Source: Paraphaeosphaeria minitans
Taxonomy: Eukaryota > Ascomycota > Dothideomycetes > Pleosporales > Didymosphaeriaceae
Reading direction: 5' to 3'
NCBI GenBank assembly: GCA_015832175.1
Contig: WJXW01000009.1
Coordinates: 434,001-498,000, forward strand
Length of the DNA: 64,000 nt
The notes under the pieces are model-generated. The model made no database searches. It saw only the letters and a program-made list of their open reading frames with translations, and had not been told where the DNA came from. The translations under genes and the position numbers were made by a program. Of this stretch, positions 14,259 to 26,329 are shown piece by piece (positions within the stretch are counted from its first letter, which is position 1; each line of letters opens with the position of its first letter).

Positions 14259-16063
14259 TTATGTAGCGAGGAAGTCCCATCCTTTTTGGTGGATGATTTT
14301 CTCCCAGTCCCAGGAGTCGGGGTCGTCAATGTCCATGAGGTGCCACAACTTGTCCACGACCTCTTTGGCAGAGGTAATGTTGCCCAGGCCGGTAATGGCC
14401 ATCAACCCAGTGAAAGCTCGGTTGATCTCGAACCGTTGGTCGTCTTCAAAAGCGGCGCATCCCATCAGGAACAGCGGCAACAAAACGTTACTTTGAATCC
14501 AACCCTCGGCGGGCAGCTCGTTGATATACTTGATCCCATCGTCGACGGCAGATCTGATATACGGGTCCGGTTTAGACTTTTTTGTCGTCCGGTACAGGTA
14601 AACCCAGGTCGCCTGACGGTACAGCATGGACAACGTGTAGCGCGGAGTGCCTGGTGTCTGGGGACAGACCCAATTGCGGAGACCCGTGTCAATCGCGTGA
14701 GCAGTAAGCAACGCCTCGTAGTCCATGGTGGGTTCTATATTTTCATCGATGCGTGTTCGAATTGTCCTCCTCAGATTGCTGATCTTCGAGATAAAACCAA
14801 ACAGTCCGTCGGAAACACCAATGAGGCCGGCTGTCTCGGGGTTGATTTCGAAAGGAAGGCTGAAGTTCTCCATCATAGGTACTTCGGTGCCATCGAGAGA
14901 CGTTATCTCACTAGCAACCCAGTGATAGTAGAAGAACTCGTCGAAGAGGTTCTGAAACTCCTTGTTTTGTGATTTCTGGCTTAGGGCGATTTGCCTTGCG
15001 GCAATCATGTGCATCCGGTATTCCCCTGAGGTGTTGCCGTCACAGATGGCGTGTAGGAGATGGAGCAGTATCTGTGCCACGTTGGAATCTTCGTACCGCA
15101 TAGTGCCACCCTCGCCGGCCTTCTGGCGCTGCAGATCTTGGTTCAGCAAGTGTAGGGCCTTGCCTCGGTGGAACACCTGCCTGTCCTCGTACTCCTGCGA
15201 AGATTCTTGTGAACAGAGATGCGATGCTGACAGACACAGCACTGAGTGCATTAGACCCTCGTGTTGGAGGGCCATTGGTAATAATATCCTCGTGAACGGG
15301 TTCGTGCTTTGATCGCCGTGCAGACTAAGGACAGCGCTAGCCCTGCTGACGAAATGCTGCAACAGGGTCCGGTCGACGTCCGTCTCTACGCCTCCCATAA
15401 GCGGCGGCAGTTCGAATTTCACCTCCACGCTCATTCGCCGCGCTGTGTAGTCTTTAGCTTGCATCCGCGCCGGGAGAGGGTTATAGTGACCTTCTGCTGC
15501 TCTTTCTTTGCCACTTTTCCATATCTCCACGGGTTTGTAGCCCTCGCAGTGTATATTGTTCTTCTGGCAGGACAAACCTACGATGCATCAGCGAACCATC
15601 AACTCACTCGACGTGGGGTATAATTACAAAAGGGCTTCGTCTCGTCGCACTTCTTCTTTCGCTTGCGGCACGTTGTACAGCCCGTTTTCGAACGTGCCTT
15701 TGCTGCTTTGGATGCGGCGGTGGGGGAGCGAGGAGGGTGGATGCGTGGGCGCCCTCTGGCGCGTCGAAGTCGCACGGGTTCGGTTGGTGATATTGGGGTG
15801 TCGTCTACAGCAGGCTCGGGCTTGACGTCTGAGAGTTGAAGCTCGGTCTCCTCGATCTTGGGCACAATCTCGTCGGACCCGTCTCTTGATCCTAGGCGCC
15901 CTTCGGACAGGGAATCTGCGGTGGAGACGCCATTCGAGTCGAAGGTGGGCGTGTTGGCGGGCGAATCGCAGCTGGACGACATGGAAGGCTGAGGAGAGGA
16001 GCTGATGCTCAGGCGAGCTTGCGCTGCCGACGGCAATTGCCCAAAGTTAACGGTAGAGATCAT
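14259..16063 (-). CDS. Zn2Cys6 transcription factor with AT-hook
   Basis: Two exons, 16063-15628 and 15577-14259; 584 aa. The 50-bp intron falls inside the zinc cluster, between the first and second base of the fourth Cys codon. Spliced Cys pattern is C129-X2-C132-X6-C139-X6-C146-X2-C149-X6-C156, the canonical GAL4-type binuclear cluster. Directly before it is a basic AT-hook-like segment (RARGRPRIH, 101-109). The rest (about 195-584) has the layout of the Fungal_trans_2/DUF3468 regulatory domain, with the diagnostic LPMALQHEGLMHSVLCLSASHL-type region (about 245). The N-terminal 95 residues are Ser/Pro/Glu-rich, a possible activation region. It should bind DNA in the nucleus; targets unknown. 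The ABC transporter 3.8 kb downstream is a possible target by proximity only. Confidence 0.9.
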
Positions 16064-19000
16064 TCGGGCGAGGAAGAGGCGGGATCAATGGCTACCGTCC
16101 GTGGTAGACATGCATTGGACACGCGTTGCTCGTTGAAGCCGAGTAGCGCAGGCGAGGGGCGGGCTCGAGAGCTTAATGCCGAGCGTTATCACCGTGCAGG
16201 CGGATTGGAAGCACCTGTCGCACTGTAGTGGGCAACGAGAGCAGGGAAACGGCACAGTCTGGACGGTATGCGACGCTCCAGGAATGCGAGGAAGTAAAGG
16301 GATCAAGTCGGTCGCTCCAGCGGCCTCGAGACGGCAACGGTGCGGGCGGGGGTGAGGAGCCTTTAGCGAATCGTGCGACAAGCCAATAGTAGAAGTGGAA
16401 GGAGCAGCAGCAAAGTCGCACACGGATGCGTCCACGACGTAGTCAAGCAGCGTTTGAGCACGACGCGGGAAAATCGGGTGGCGAAGAGCCGGGCCTATAC
16501 CTGGGTAGTCGGGCGTGACAGGAGATGATAGAACGTGGTCGAGTGGGAGCGGAAGGCGCAAGAGAAGATCGACCTGAGAGCGGGGACAGTGGAGGTAATA
16601 CGCTTTATCGACTAGAGAGGAGCAGTGAAGAGCCGGGGGGGGGAGCAGGCAGGGGACACGCAGAAGGGGGCAACCCTGAAGACGTCGCCGCCGGGCTAGT
16701 GTACACTACGCAGAGGGAAACAGGGTAAGGGAGGGTAGGCTTTAAAATAACGATTCCTGCTGTGCCCGACACGATGACCAAGTCGACTCCACTACTACCG
16801 GACGAGGCACGCGAAGTGGAGCCTAGGAGCCCTTCGCTCTGTACCGATTGCTGGTCTCTTATATCCCACGCGCGCCGACCAGCATTGGCAAAGGAGCATG
16901 GACCAGGCCATGGGGCGTGTTAATGATTGCCCCGGAAGAGGATCCATCATGCTCGTACTGTGTACTGACGCCGGTGAGCACTAGCCTCCGCGAGAGACTG
17001 CAATCTCTCAGAGTATATAACGTGCTGTGGTCCAGCCGTGCGTATCGTATCGTATCGTATCGTATCGTATCGCTGCTCCGACTGGCATACACTCTGCTCC
17101 CAAGGCTTGTTCGTATGCACGTCGCCTGCTGTTCCTGTTGGCTGTCACATCCCGCAGCACGTCCGCACTGGTGGTGTCGATATGATGAACAGCGGGGAAG
17201 CATGTCATCGTATGAAGGCGGCAGCTGCTGCTGCCTGTTGTCATCCAATTCGTTCACGCCATCCACGGCCGAGACCGGCTCGTTCTGCCAGCCTACTGTT
17301 CGCTGCTGTTTCGTGTGCTTATTGAACGACGACCCAAACGCCATCAAAACGGCGGCTGGTCGCCCAAGCACCTAGCGACGACGCCATCTTTTGGTCTGGG
17401 GCTTCGAGCATCCGGGTGCGCTCGGCCCCACTTTGCGAATACAGTGCGCATTCCACTGTCGCCTTGACGTGGACTCAGGGCATCCGCAAACGACGACCGA
17501 CGACCGACGACTGCGCTGCTCTTCGGCCGACATGAGACGGGATACCAAATTTGTGATGACTGCGCTAGTCCTGCAGTGTCCAAATGTTGGAAACTTCACG
17601 CGCAGGGACAGCTCTGCAAGGGCCTCGAGGCGCCACGTCCCTACAGCATGCCGGATCTGGGGTCAGGCAAGACCGCACCGGCGTAAAGTTTGTTTGGGAG
17701 CGATACATGGCCACAGCCAGCCAGAAGTAAGAAGCAGCCACAAAAGCTGACGCTAGGTGGACTATGGGCGACGCCGTACAGCTCCTCGTGTACCAAGCGG
17801 AGAAAGAGCCGCTTCGAATCTGTCGCTGCTTCGCGTCGAGATGGCATCTGTCTGCTCGCAATGCCATCTGGGTCGGAACGGGAGCGGGACGGCTCAGAAC
17901 TTTACGCACGCTCCACGAGCTGGCTCCAAAAGGGCCGCTCCCGTCGAACCCTGAGCCTTGACATCGGGATGAGCCGAGCAGAGATAGAGGTCCTCTCTCC
18001 GCACCAAACAGTCCGCTTCCGCTGATGTTGCATGTCCCAGAAGGAGTTCCAGAGCAGCCACTGGTGACGACAGCGGTGGCTTCGGCAGCGTGTGAACTTG
18101 CAAGGTCATCGGGCTTGTCACTGCCTGATTTTCTGGCCTAGCATCGAGTGTCAGAGCCGCAGTCGGCCCAAACTAGCATCAGTCGAATGAATGCTGCCGA
18201 GTGGAGACTGCATGCACGAAGGTCGAAGCAAACCATGATCGCCGTCCTGCATTGTCCCGTGATACCCGATGTGAGGCGGACCATCGACGCAGCACCCAGC
18301 GAGGTGAATGGCTAGAACGAGCCGTCGTGAGTCGTGAATGAGAGCCATCGTAATAGTTTCGCTAGTCCACGAACACAACCATGGCAGACAGACGCCAGCG
18401 CGGTTCGATGTGGGATAAGGGTGTGACGTGCATACTTAGTGTGAGGTGGCGCAAAGCTGCCTTGGGCAGAACTGGGAAGTGATTCGCAAGCGGGGCGGCT
18501 ACAGTATGGAACTATGGAAGTGCCAGTTCCGAAGGGTGGCTCAGCAACAGCAGTGTCGTGAGCCGATCTTCCATGCCAATGCGCGAAAGATAGCGAAACC
18601 AGTGCGACTTCGCAGCATGGTGCGTAAGCTGTCTCTAGGCATGCGGAGGGTGTGATGTTAAGAGCTGTGCGGCGCTGTACGGCGCGGTCGGAAAAACTTG
18701 GCAGGAGCTGGTCTCCAGAAGAGCGGTATCACTAGTGATTCATCGTCGGCCCGTTACGTGGGTATCTATCCAACCTTTTGGAAGACCGTCCGAGCCCATG
18801 CCGAGGGTTGGGCGGCGTGGGTGAGCGGGAAGACCCTGTCACGTGTATATCGCATCGCTTTTGCGGATAGCGCGCAATTGAGCCTTGGGTTCGATGCTGA
18901 GCTTGTCGTCAAAATAAATGGTCTTCCGGTGAAGTACATGACTTGGGTAAAGATTGTGAGGATACCCATGGCGTGTGCTCGTCGAGGTCCAGTCTTGGCA

Positions 19001-19155
19001 TGCTCGGGCCGAGAGTTTTTCCTGAATTCGCGGTTGACCTTCATTGAGCTTCCAACGGCAAGACACTCACGGGAGCGCGACCATGCTCCCGCCTCAACCG
19101 CCTCATCCGCCTTTCTAGGGCTGCGCACGCAGTTACGATTCAATAAAACGATAAC
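16064..19155. other. 3-kb intergenic region
   Basis: No gene supported; open frames are short and overlapping. It contains the promoter and leader of the Zn2Cys6 gene on the left and of CFT2 on the right, a CGTAT pentamer array (17041-17072) and a CGACGAC heptamer triplet (about 17491-17511). No transposon ends or conserved protein fragments were noticed. Confidence 0.5.
17041..17072 (+). repeat. CGTAT pentanucleotide array
   Basis: Six perfect CGTAT copies plus two bases, in non-coding DNA about 1 kb upstream of the Zn2Cys6 gene start. Confidence 0.95.
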
Positions 19156-22028
19156 ATGTTTACTTTCACACCGCTCTTGGGCGCGCAGTCGGCGTCGCCT
19201 GCGTCGCAATCATTGCTCGAGTTCGATGGCGGCATCAAGGTGCTCGTGGATGTGGGCTGGGACGAGAGCTTCGATGTGGAGAAGCTGAAGGAGATCGAGA
19301 AGTATGTGGTTAGCTCGCGCAATACGCACAATACGCGCGATGTTGGCTAAGGGCGTTACGCCAGGAACTTAGCTAGGAGCGCTTGCGCTCGCCATAGCTA
19401 TTTCATATCAAGGAAATGTACTGACTGTTTTGTGTCAGACACGTCCCGACTCTGTCATTTATCCTTCTCACCCATGCCACCACTGCGCACATCGGCGCCT
19501 TCGTCCATTGCTGCAAACACTTCCCTCAGTTCAAGAACATACCCGTCTACGCAACCACCCCCGTCATCTCCCTCGGACGCACACTGCTACAAGACCTGTA
19601 CGAGTCGACACCGCTGGCATGCTCGACCGTGCCAGCCGATGCCCTCGCCGAGTCCTCCTACTCTTTGGGCAACACCAACCCCAATATCCTCATGCAAGCA
19701 CCGACTTCCGAAGAAATCGCGAACTACTTCGGTCTCATCAATCCACTCAAATACTCGCAACCAACTCAGCCTCAGCAGCTGCCGAACACACCACCTCTGG
19801 GCTCACTCACAATCACTGCGTACAGCGCTGGACACACGTTAGGAGGAACAATATGGCACATCCAGCATGGCATGGAGTCTATCGTGTATGCGGTCGATTG
19901 GAATCAGGCCAGAGAGCGCGCCTTGCCGGGTGCTGCTTGGTTTGGTGAGGTCGGGGGTGAAGTCATCAAGGAGCTGCGCCGCCCAACGGCTATGATCTGC
20001 AGCAGCAGAGGAACTGGTCTGAAGAAAGCCGTAGGGCTCAATCAACGAGACGAAGCACTTGTGTCTCTGATCAGAGAGACTGTTGCCAACGGTGGCTCGG
20101 TGCTGATACCCTCCGATTCGAGCGCACGAATTCTGGAGCTGGCTCATCTCCTTGAAGAGACATGGAAAGAGACGGGCAGCCAAATGAACAACGCAAAGGT
20201 ATACCTTGCCAGCAGAACTGCTGGAGCTACCATGCGTTATGCGCGGAGTATGCTGGAGTGGATGGAGAAGGGTATCGAGAATGACTCATTCGATTTTAAG
20301 CATATCACCTTGCTCGAGCGAAAATCACGGGTCACGAAGATGCTGGCACAGACAGAACCTCGTGTCATTCTTGCGAGCGATACGTCGCTCGAATGGGGCT
20401 TTTCGAAGGACGCAATAAGAAGTTTGGCATCCGACTCTCGCAACCTAGTCATTCTGACAGAGCGTATTGGAGATCTTGGAAGTTCCAACAAGGCCCTAGG
20501 TAGATATCTGTGGGAGTTTTGGTACGAGAAAAACCCAGCAGCTGAAGGAGACGCGATCTCCGTTGCGTCCTTCGCCGGCGAGGGAGCGCAAGCTTCATCA
20601 AGGTCGGCTCGAGCAGTAGCACTGGATGGCCAGGAGCTCCCACTGTATCAACAATACCTCGCTAGGCAACGCCAGCTCCAAACTACCATGCAAGGGGATT
20701 CGGGCGCTGCGCTGGAGACATCAGGTGCCGTCGGGGACGACTGGTCGGCATCCACGTCAACAACTTCCGAAGACTCTGATGATGAGCATCAGGGAAGGCT
20801 GCTGAACACGGCAACGATCCTGCGCCATACACGAAAGAAGTTGGGACTAAGCGATGAAGAACTCGGTATCAAAATTCTTGTCCAACGCAAGAATGTGTAC
20901 GACTGGGATGTCCGGGCAAAGAGGGGAGAAGAGAAGGTCTTTCCCTTTGTGGCCAAGCAGCGCCGAGCGGATGAATTCGGCGAAGTGATCCGCCCAGAAG
21001 AGTTCGCTCGCACTGATGAAGAAGAAGCCGCTCCAGAAGCGCTACGAGAGGGGGCAAAGAAAGGGAACGAGGTGGGACAGAAAAGGAAGTGGGAAGACTT
21101 AACGATTCAGACTCGCGACGGAGGGCGCCAGAAGAAGACCTGGAAAGCAGACATAGATGGCAAAGGTCCGAATGATGGCGGTGAGACTTCTGATGCCGAA
21201 CCTGAAGACGATCTCGAGCACATCGAGGGCCCGTCGAAAGTCATCTTCGAGACAGAAACTCTCCAGCTGCACTGTCGCATCGCCTTCGTCGACTTTTCTG
21301 CCCTGCACGACCTGCGCATAATCAACAACCTGCTGCCTCTCATCCAGCCCAGGAAGCTTATCTTCGTTGCAGGCGACGAAGCCGAGACCGAAAAGCTGGC
21401 TGAGGAAGCCAGGACATTACTCGCTGCGCGCGCCGGCGAAGCCTCATACGCAGTAGACGTCTTCACACCCGACTTGGGCGACATGATAGATGCCAGCGTC
21501 GACACGAACGCTTGGTCTGTGAAGCTGAGTCGCGATATGGTGCGAAAGTTACAATGGCAGAAGGTTAGAGGCCTTGGTGTCGTCGCAATCACCGGGCGGT
21601 TGGCAGCAGCCTCCCTCGCGCCCTCGGTCGAGGAGGAGGAAGACACGCCTGCGAAGAAGAAAGCCAAACTTGACGCTGTATCGTCAACAGCTGAAAACGA
21701 CAAGATGGACGCGACGCCCATCCTCGATGTCGTACCCGCCAACTTCTCCACCGCCGTCCGCACCGTGGCACAGCCCTTCCACGTGGGCGATCTACGTCTC
21801 CCAGACCTGCGCAAGTTTCTGCAGGCTGCTGGCATGACCGCGGAGTTTGGAGGAGGCGGTGTGTTGGTTATCAATGGCAGTGTGTCCGTGACGATCAACA
21901 AGCTCACGAATAGGGTCGAGGTCGATGGTGGTGCCTACAACCTAGCAGACCGCAGGAGCGATGGAGTCACATTCTACAAGGTGAAGAGGAAGATCTATGA
22001 GGGACTAGCCGTTGTCGCAGGTAGCTAG
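19156..22028 (+). CDS. CFT2: CPSF2/Cft2, mRNA 3'-end processing subunit
   Basis: Two exons, 19156-19301 and 19439-22028; 911 aa. Encodes the 100-kDa subunit of the cleavage and polyadenylation specificity factor: metallo-beta-lactamase fold, beta-CASP insert and C-terminal domain. N-terminus MFTFTPLLGAQS...SLLEFDGGIKVLVDVGW is typical of the family. In the second exon the metal motif expected as HxHxDH reads HATTAHIGA, i.e. degenerate, as known for Cft2, a non-catalytic partner of the nuclease Ysh1/CPSF73. Further family landmarks are the AYSAGHTLGGTIWHI strand, an Asp/Glu/Lys-rich beta-CASP linker (about 385-560) and the C-terminal block near PFHVGDLRLPDLRKFL. Acts in the nucleus. The intron (137 bp) is longer than others in the window and splits the codon of Lys in EKHVPTL. 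Confidence 0.93.
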
Positions 22029-22881
22029 AGCATTTGGAATTGGGTTCAACATGTAATATACCATTTCAGAGGTTGTACAGGTATGATATCAAGTACTATG
22101 GAATTCTTACACTTCGAAACGACATTTGCGAGGTCAGTCCAGATCTGATTGTTACTTTGATGCTAATGTTTGTAAGTGTCGTCCAAACCTGAAGAGGTTG
22201 CTCGCTTTTTGTCCCGTCAATGAGTTTCGTCGTGGAGGGTAGAGCCTTACATCCCAAGTCCATTCTGACTTATCTCAACGTCCAACGCTAGTATTGTGAA
22301 TTAAACGCCACAACACGGTCGTGCCAACCAACAGCATCTAGTCGACAAACACAGCTTGATTCGTTATCCGCCACCTGCATCACGGCTAACACTTTTGGTA
22401 GATCATTGTGTGCATTATTGTTTTGCTTGTGCGCATGCCTCGGACCCAACACGATTCAACACTTCCCTGTAGGACCTTCACATAATGACAACTAAGCGTA
22501 CCACGCAAGACTCACATCAATACAGCGACGTATTGCCGACCCGGCCTCTTCACTAATCCGGGACCCGCTTCACGACGCGCTTCAAGTCCAGGCAGCGAAT
22601 GTCCCCCTGTTCGCAGCAACGCTCACAACGAACACTGATCTACTCTTCACGTCCACCATGTCATCCACGCACTTCAATTGCACATGTAGGTCTGCATATA
22701 TACCACCGCCCACGACAGTACTTCTCCCATCTTCACCTTTCTCCTTCAAGGCATCGCCAACCCGCCGCCTTCATCGTTGCCTGCCTGCCATCAGCGCAAC
22801 AACACCCTCACAGTCGCTCGTTTTCCCCTCTCCTACTACCGCTATCCAAGCCTTCCCGTTCTCTCTCCACGACCCCTCAAC
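22029..22881. other. Intergenic between CFT2 and Met/Gly-rich gene
   Basis: AT-richer 3' side after CFT2, then a strongly pyrimidine-rich leader (about 22590-22880) typical of fungal 5' UTRs before the next start. An in-frame upstream Met at 22777 would add 35 residues but lies in this leader-like sequence. Confidence 0.5.
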
Positions 22882-24018
22882 ATGTCCGGCCCACCCCCTC
22901 CCCTCGGCGAATCCTGGTTCCCCAATGTCGGCGGCAACATCGGCCTCAACCGCGAGCCCGTTCCCCCACCTTTCGACCCTCCGAATCCACCTCCCGGTCC
23001 ACCGGCTGGTCCTCCTCCCGCCGAACGCCACGCCCACGCCCACGAAACATCCGAGCCCATCTTCCCACCCACAATGACACACCACCTCCCCGGCCTCCCC
23101 ACCGCCCACACCCTCGGCCCCTTCCCCCCGCCCATGCTCGGAATGGGCATGGGCATGGGCATGGGAATGGGCATACCTCTCCCCTTCGGTCCCATGATGG
23201 GTCTGGGCTTCGGCGGCGTGCAGTCCGCGGGTCCTCTCGCGCCGCCCCGCATGCCCTGGAACACGCCCGGGCTCCTGGGCAACCCTTCGACGCAGCACGG
23301 CGCGTGCGTGCCTGGCATGCCGTGGCTGGGCTTCGAGCGGTGCTTGGACGGTCCGCCGGCGCCTGAGGGCGTCGCGGGTGTTGTGCCGCCGTTTGCGCCT
23401 GGCGCGCCGCTGTGGAGTGGGGGCGGGATTCCGGGGCTGGGTATGATGGGTATGGGTATGGGAATGGGAGGTATGGGTATGGGACTGGGAATGGGAGGTA
23501 TGGGTATGGGACTGGGTATGGGAGGTATGGGACTGGGAACGGGAGGGTTAGGCATGGGCATGGGATTCTGGCCAGGCATGCACCGCCCGGCCCCAGGCAC
23601 CATGACGGAAGCCCTGGCGCCCCCACAACCCCCTCAGGGCGACATCACCTCGCTGCCGGGCGGCGTGCCCCCGGGCATGACGCACGTCGAGTCGACCGAG
23701 CACACCATCGTGCACCTGCTCAAGGGCCCCGTGTTCCCCTGGCTCAACCACGAGATGCCCATGGAGGTCGAGGTCCTGTACGTGTCGTGCAGTACCAACA
23801 TCAACCGGCTGATCGAGGCGTGCAACGAGAACCAGGAGTGCGAGGGCTACGGCATTAGCGAGGTGCATGAGATGGTGAATGGGCAGTGGGAGAAGGGGCA
23901 GACGTTTGTGTACGGGGAGCCGATGAGCTTGGTGTTGACGCTGGGGGATGCTGGGTGGAATAAGGAAAGGAATAGGCCGGGGGGCAGGAGTTTGCATATT
24001 TACTTTCACAAGGTGTAG
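22882..24018 (+). CDS. Met/Gly-repeat protein with conserved C-terminal domain
   Basis: Intronless, 378 aa from MSGPPPPLGESW. Residues 1-100 are Pro-rich. There are two Gly-Met repeat tracts (about 88-98 and 186-230, pattern GMGMGLGMGGMG), encoded by imperfect GGTATGGGA-type hexamers, and between them a Pro/Gly/Cys spacer. The last about 105 residues (EHTIVHLLKGPVFPWL... NRLIEACNENQECEGYGISEVHEM...GRSLHIYFHKV) are ordinary globular sequence and look like a conserved domain I cannot name. Pro/Gly/Met-rich flexible regions next to a compact domain suggest a scaffold or RNA-related protein, but no function is assigned. The long minus-strand frame opposite is a composition artefact. Confidence 0.7.
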   Translation: MSGPPPPLGESWFPNVGGNIGLNREPVPPPFDPPNPPPGPPAGPPPAERHAHAHETSEPIFPPTMTHHLPGLPTAHTLGPFPPPMLGMGMGMGMGMGIPLPFGPMMGLGFGGVQSAGPLAPPRMPWNTPGLLGNPSTQHGACVPGMPWLGFERCLDGPPAPEGVAGVVPPFAPGAPLWSGGGIPGLGMMGMGMGMGGMGMGLGMGGMGMGLGMGGMGLGTGGLGMGMGFWPGMHRPAPGTMTEALAPPQPPQGDITSLPGGVPPGMTHVESTEHTIVHLLKGPVFPWLNHEMPMEVEVLYVSCSTNINRLIEACNENQECEGYGISEVHEMVNGQWEKGQTFVYGEPMSLVLTLGDAGWNKERNRPGGRSLHIYFHKV

Positions 24019-24402
24019 GAGAAGGGAGATTGACTGGAATGGGTTGGCGGGCTGTGTGTTGTTGGTTCAATGATGGCTTGCTTTTGGTGCGGTGGACGAG
24101 AGGATCGAGGCGGGTTGCTGAGAATCTGGGGTAGCGTGTGCGTTTGTGTTGCTTTGGTGGGAACGCTGAGGGTTTCAGCAGGCATGTGGATTGGGATGTC
24201 GTTCAACCTTTCAACCCACGGTATCGAATGCAAGTTTTCAAGTACCAGCCGGTATTCATTTGTCCACGCAGAATCCCCTGAGGTGCAACGTCCGGTCGTT
24301 ACTAACCATATACAAGAAACGAACACGATAAGCACTTCCCCTCGGCATATAACAAGTCCAGCAAGGCACCGAACAAACTCACACGCCCCTTCACATCCCC
24401 CT
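24019..24402. other. Convergent 3' spacer
   Basis: Tail-to-tail gap between the Met/Gly-rich gene and the DUF1996-WSC gene. Contains two copies of CCCCTTCACAT near 24385-24410. No gene seen. Confidence 0.5.
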
Positions 24403-26093
24403 TCACATCCCCCTAGCCGCCGCATCTGCACGCGCAACCTCCACACTCGCAAGTCTGCGGCTGTGACGCTTGACGGCATTGGTGCAGGTGCCCCCAAGGC
24501 AGGCCTCGTACAGGCTGATTGCATCGTTTCCGCCGCAGACCTGCTCCTGATTGCCAGAGCACTTCATCAGGCAGTTGCCCTGTGCTATTGTCAGTTCAAG
24601 GTATTTGCATGACAGGAGGGAAACATACTGCTCCACGGGCAGATTCCGGGGCCCGATCGTCGGCAACCGCGCTGCCGCAGTAGCACTGACCTGTTATTTG
24701 GTCAGCTCCGTAGTCAAGAACAGAGCGGTTAGGGAAAGCCCACCAGAGTATTCCAAGCCAGCGTACGACTTCGACTTGCTCTTGCAGAAGTCGATGCACT
24801 TCTCCACCGTCATGTCATCCCCCGTCAACAGCTCTTCATTTAGCGTCCTCTCCAGCGCGTTGTCCTTCCCACAGCCGACATACTTGAACCCCTTATCCGT
24901 AACATCCACGTACCCAGCCAGCTTCGGGCTCAAAGTGCTCTCCAGCTTCGGCGCATTGCAGTTCTCCGCCTTAGTGGCAGGCTCGGGTCCGTAAGAGACT
25001 TCATTGCAGCCCGGCAGCGCATCGAGGATGCCGGCGACAGGCTCGTCGATCATGGAGGGCAGCTTGCACTCTTTAGTCTCATCGGGGGAATTGAATTCGC
25101 CAAAGGCTTTCTGCGCGCAGTCCTCCACGCCCTCAGGGCACATGTTCAGACCCTTCTGCAGTGCATCCACGTCCCACCCGTTCACGAAGTCGCCGTGGTA
25201 CCCGTACCCCGTGGCGTCGCCATTGGCGAGCACGAACGGCTGCTGGTCGCCGTACCACATGCCCTGGAAGCCGCGGGTGTCGTAGTAGACTTCGGAGAAG
25301 AGAGTTACGAGATGCACGGGGTGAGTCTTGGGGCAGCGGCCGCCGTCGTAGTTGCCTTCTTCGGGATACGAAACATGCGACTTGTGGTCCTCCGAGTCGG
25401 TGTTCTTGCCGTCCCAGCAGGCGGGGAAGGTGACTTGGGCGCGGATCTGATCACATTTGTCGGTGGGGAGGTGGCGGATGTCGGCTTTGTCGTTGGTGGC
25501 CGAGACACACTTGTAGGAGACGGCGCGAGAGGCGAAGTCGTCGGTTTCGTTGCGTTTCATCGGATCGCCAGCGAGCATGCGAAAGTTTTTGGGGAATGCG
25601 GTGAGCTTGTCGTTGTCCGGGCCGGGCCGTGTCAGGTAGTATACTGCCATGCCGCCCATTTGGCCGCCGTCGGTATCACCGACGATGGGCACGTCGAGGA
25701 AGCTGCCATTCTGTGCTTTGAAGTAGAGCTTTGGGGTCCAGTAGTTGGAAAGATCTAACCTCATCAGTACGTATGCGGTTAGGAAGGTTCGAGCTCGTAG
25801 GTACCTTGCTTGATATTGCAAGTAGAGCAAGAAGAAGCACGAGCATCATCGTAGGTCATGGAAAAGTTGAAGCCTGATCCGCCAGTGATGGTGTGGACAT
25901 GGCCAGAAGCAACACCCGGGTTGACGACGGGATCAGCACGTTGATCGAAAAGACGACTTGGTCTGTCAGTATGCCAGCATGCTAAGCATGCGAATTAGGT
26001 CATTCAATGGTCTACGTACGAGTAACATTGCACGACGAAGGTGCTGCTCACAGGAGCTGCTAGCAAAGCAGCGAGGCCAAGGAAGTACTGCAT
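24403..26093 (-). CDS. Secreted DUF1996-WSC protein
   Basis: Five exons: 26093-26020, 25962-25805, 25754-24744, 24690-24629, 24579-24403; 493 aa. Signal peptide about residues 1-18 (MQYFLGLAALLAAPVSS). DUF1996 domain about 25-335: ADPVVNPGVASGHVH, YDDARASSCSTC, LSNYWTPKLYF and the GGRCPKTHPVHLVTLFSEVYY block. C-terminal WSC domain about 370-460 with the Cys ladder KYVGC...CIDFC...CYCGS...NCLMKC...CGGN, reconstituted only after splicing the last two introns. WSC domains bind or sense cell-wall/glucan components; DUF1996 is a fungal extracellular domain of unknown activity. No GPI signal or membrane segment seen, so probably released or wall-bound. The upstream region carries a 38-bp minisatellite. 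Confidence 0.9.
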
Positions 26094-26136
26094 TCTGCTG
26101 GATCACGAAAGTTGGGCAGCGATAGAGCGGTTCCTC

Positions 26137-26329
26137 AAGGAGGAAGAAATAGAGTGACAAGAAAATGGATGTCCAAGGAGGAAGAAATAGAGTGACAAGA
26201 AAATAGATGTCCAAGGAGGAAGAAATAGAGTGACAAGAAAATAGATGTCCAAGGAGGAAGAAAAAGAGTGACGTAAAGATAGAAGATGTTCAAGGAAGAA
26301 GAAAAAGAGTGATGAGAAGATAGATGTTC
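26137..26329 (+). repeat. 38-bp purine-rich minisatellite
   Basis: Five head-to-tail units starting at 26137, 26175, 26213, 26251 and 26292. The first three are nearly identical 38-mers beginning AAGGAGGAAGAAATAGAGTG; the fourth is 41 bp with a small insertion; the fifth is diverged. The plus strand is almost all purine. Ends begin only 44 bases upstream of the DUF1996-WSC start codon, so it lies in the 5' UTR or core promoter. Confidence 0.95.

Noticed and set aside
22842..23626. Long minus-strand frames opposite the Met/Gly-rich gene
   Set aside because: Open because of the GGGTAT/CCCATA repeat composition; Pro/Ile-Pro repeats with no domain. The plus strand has a globular C-terminal domain.
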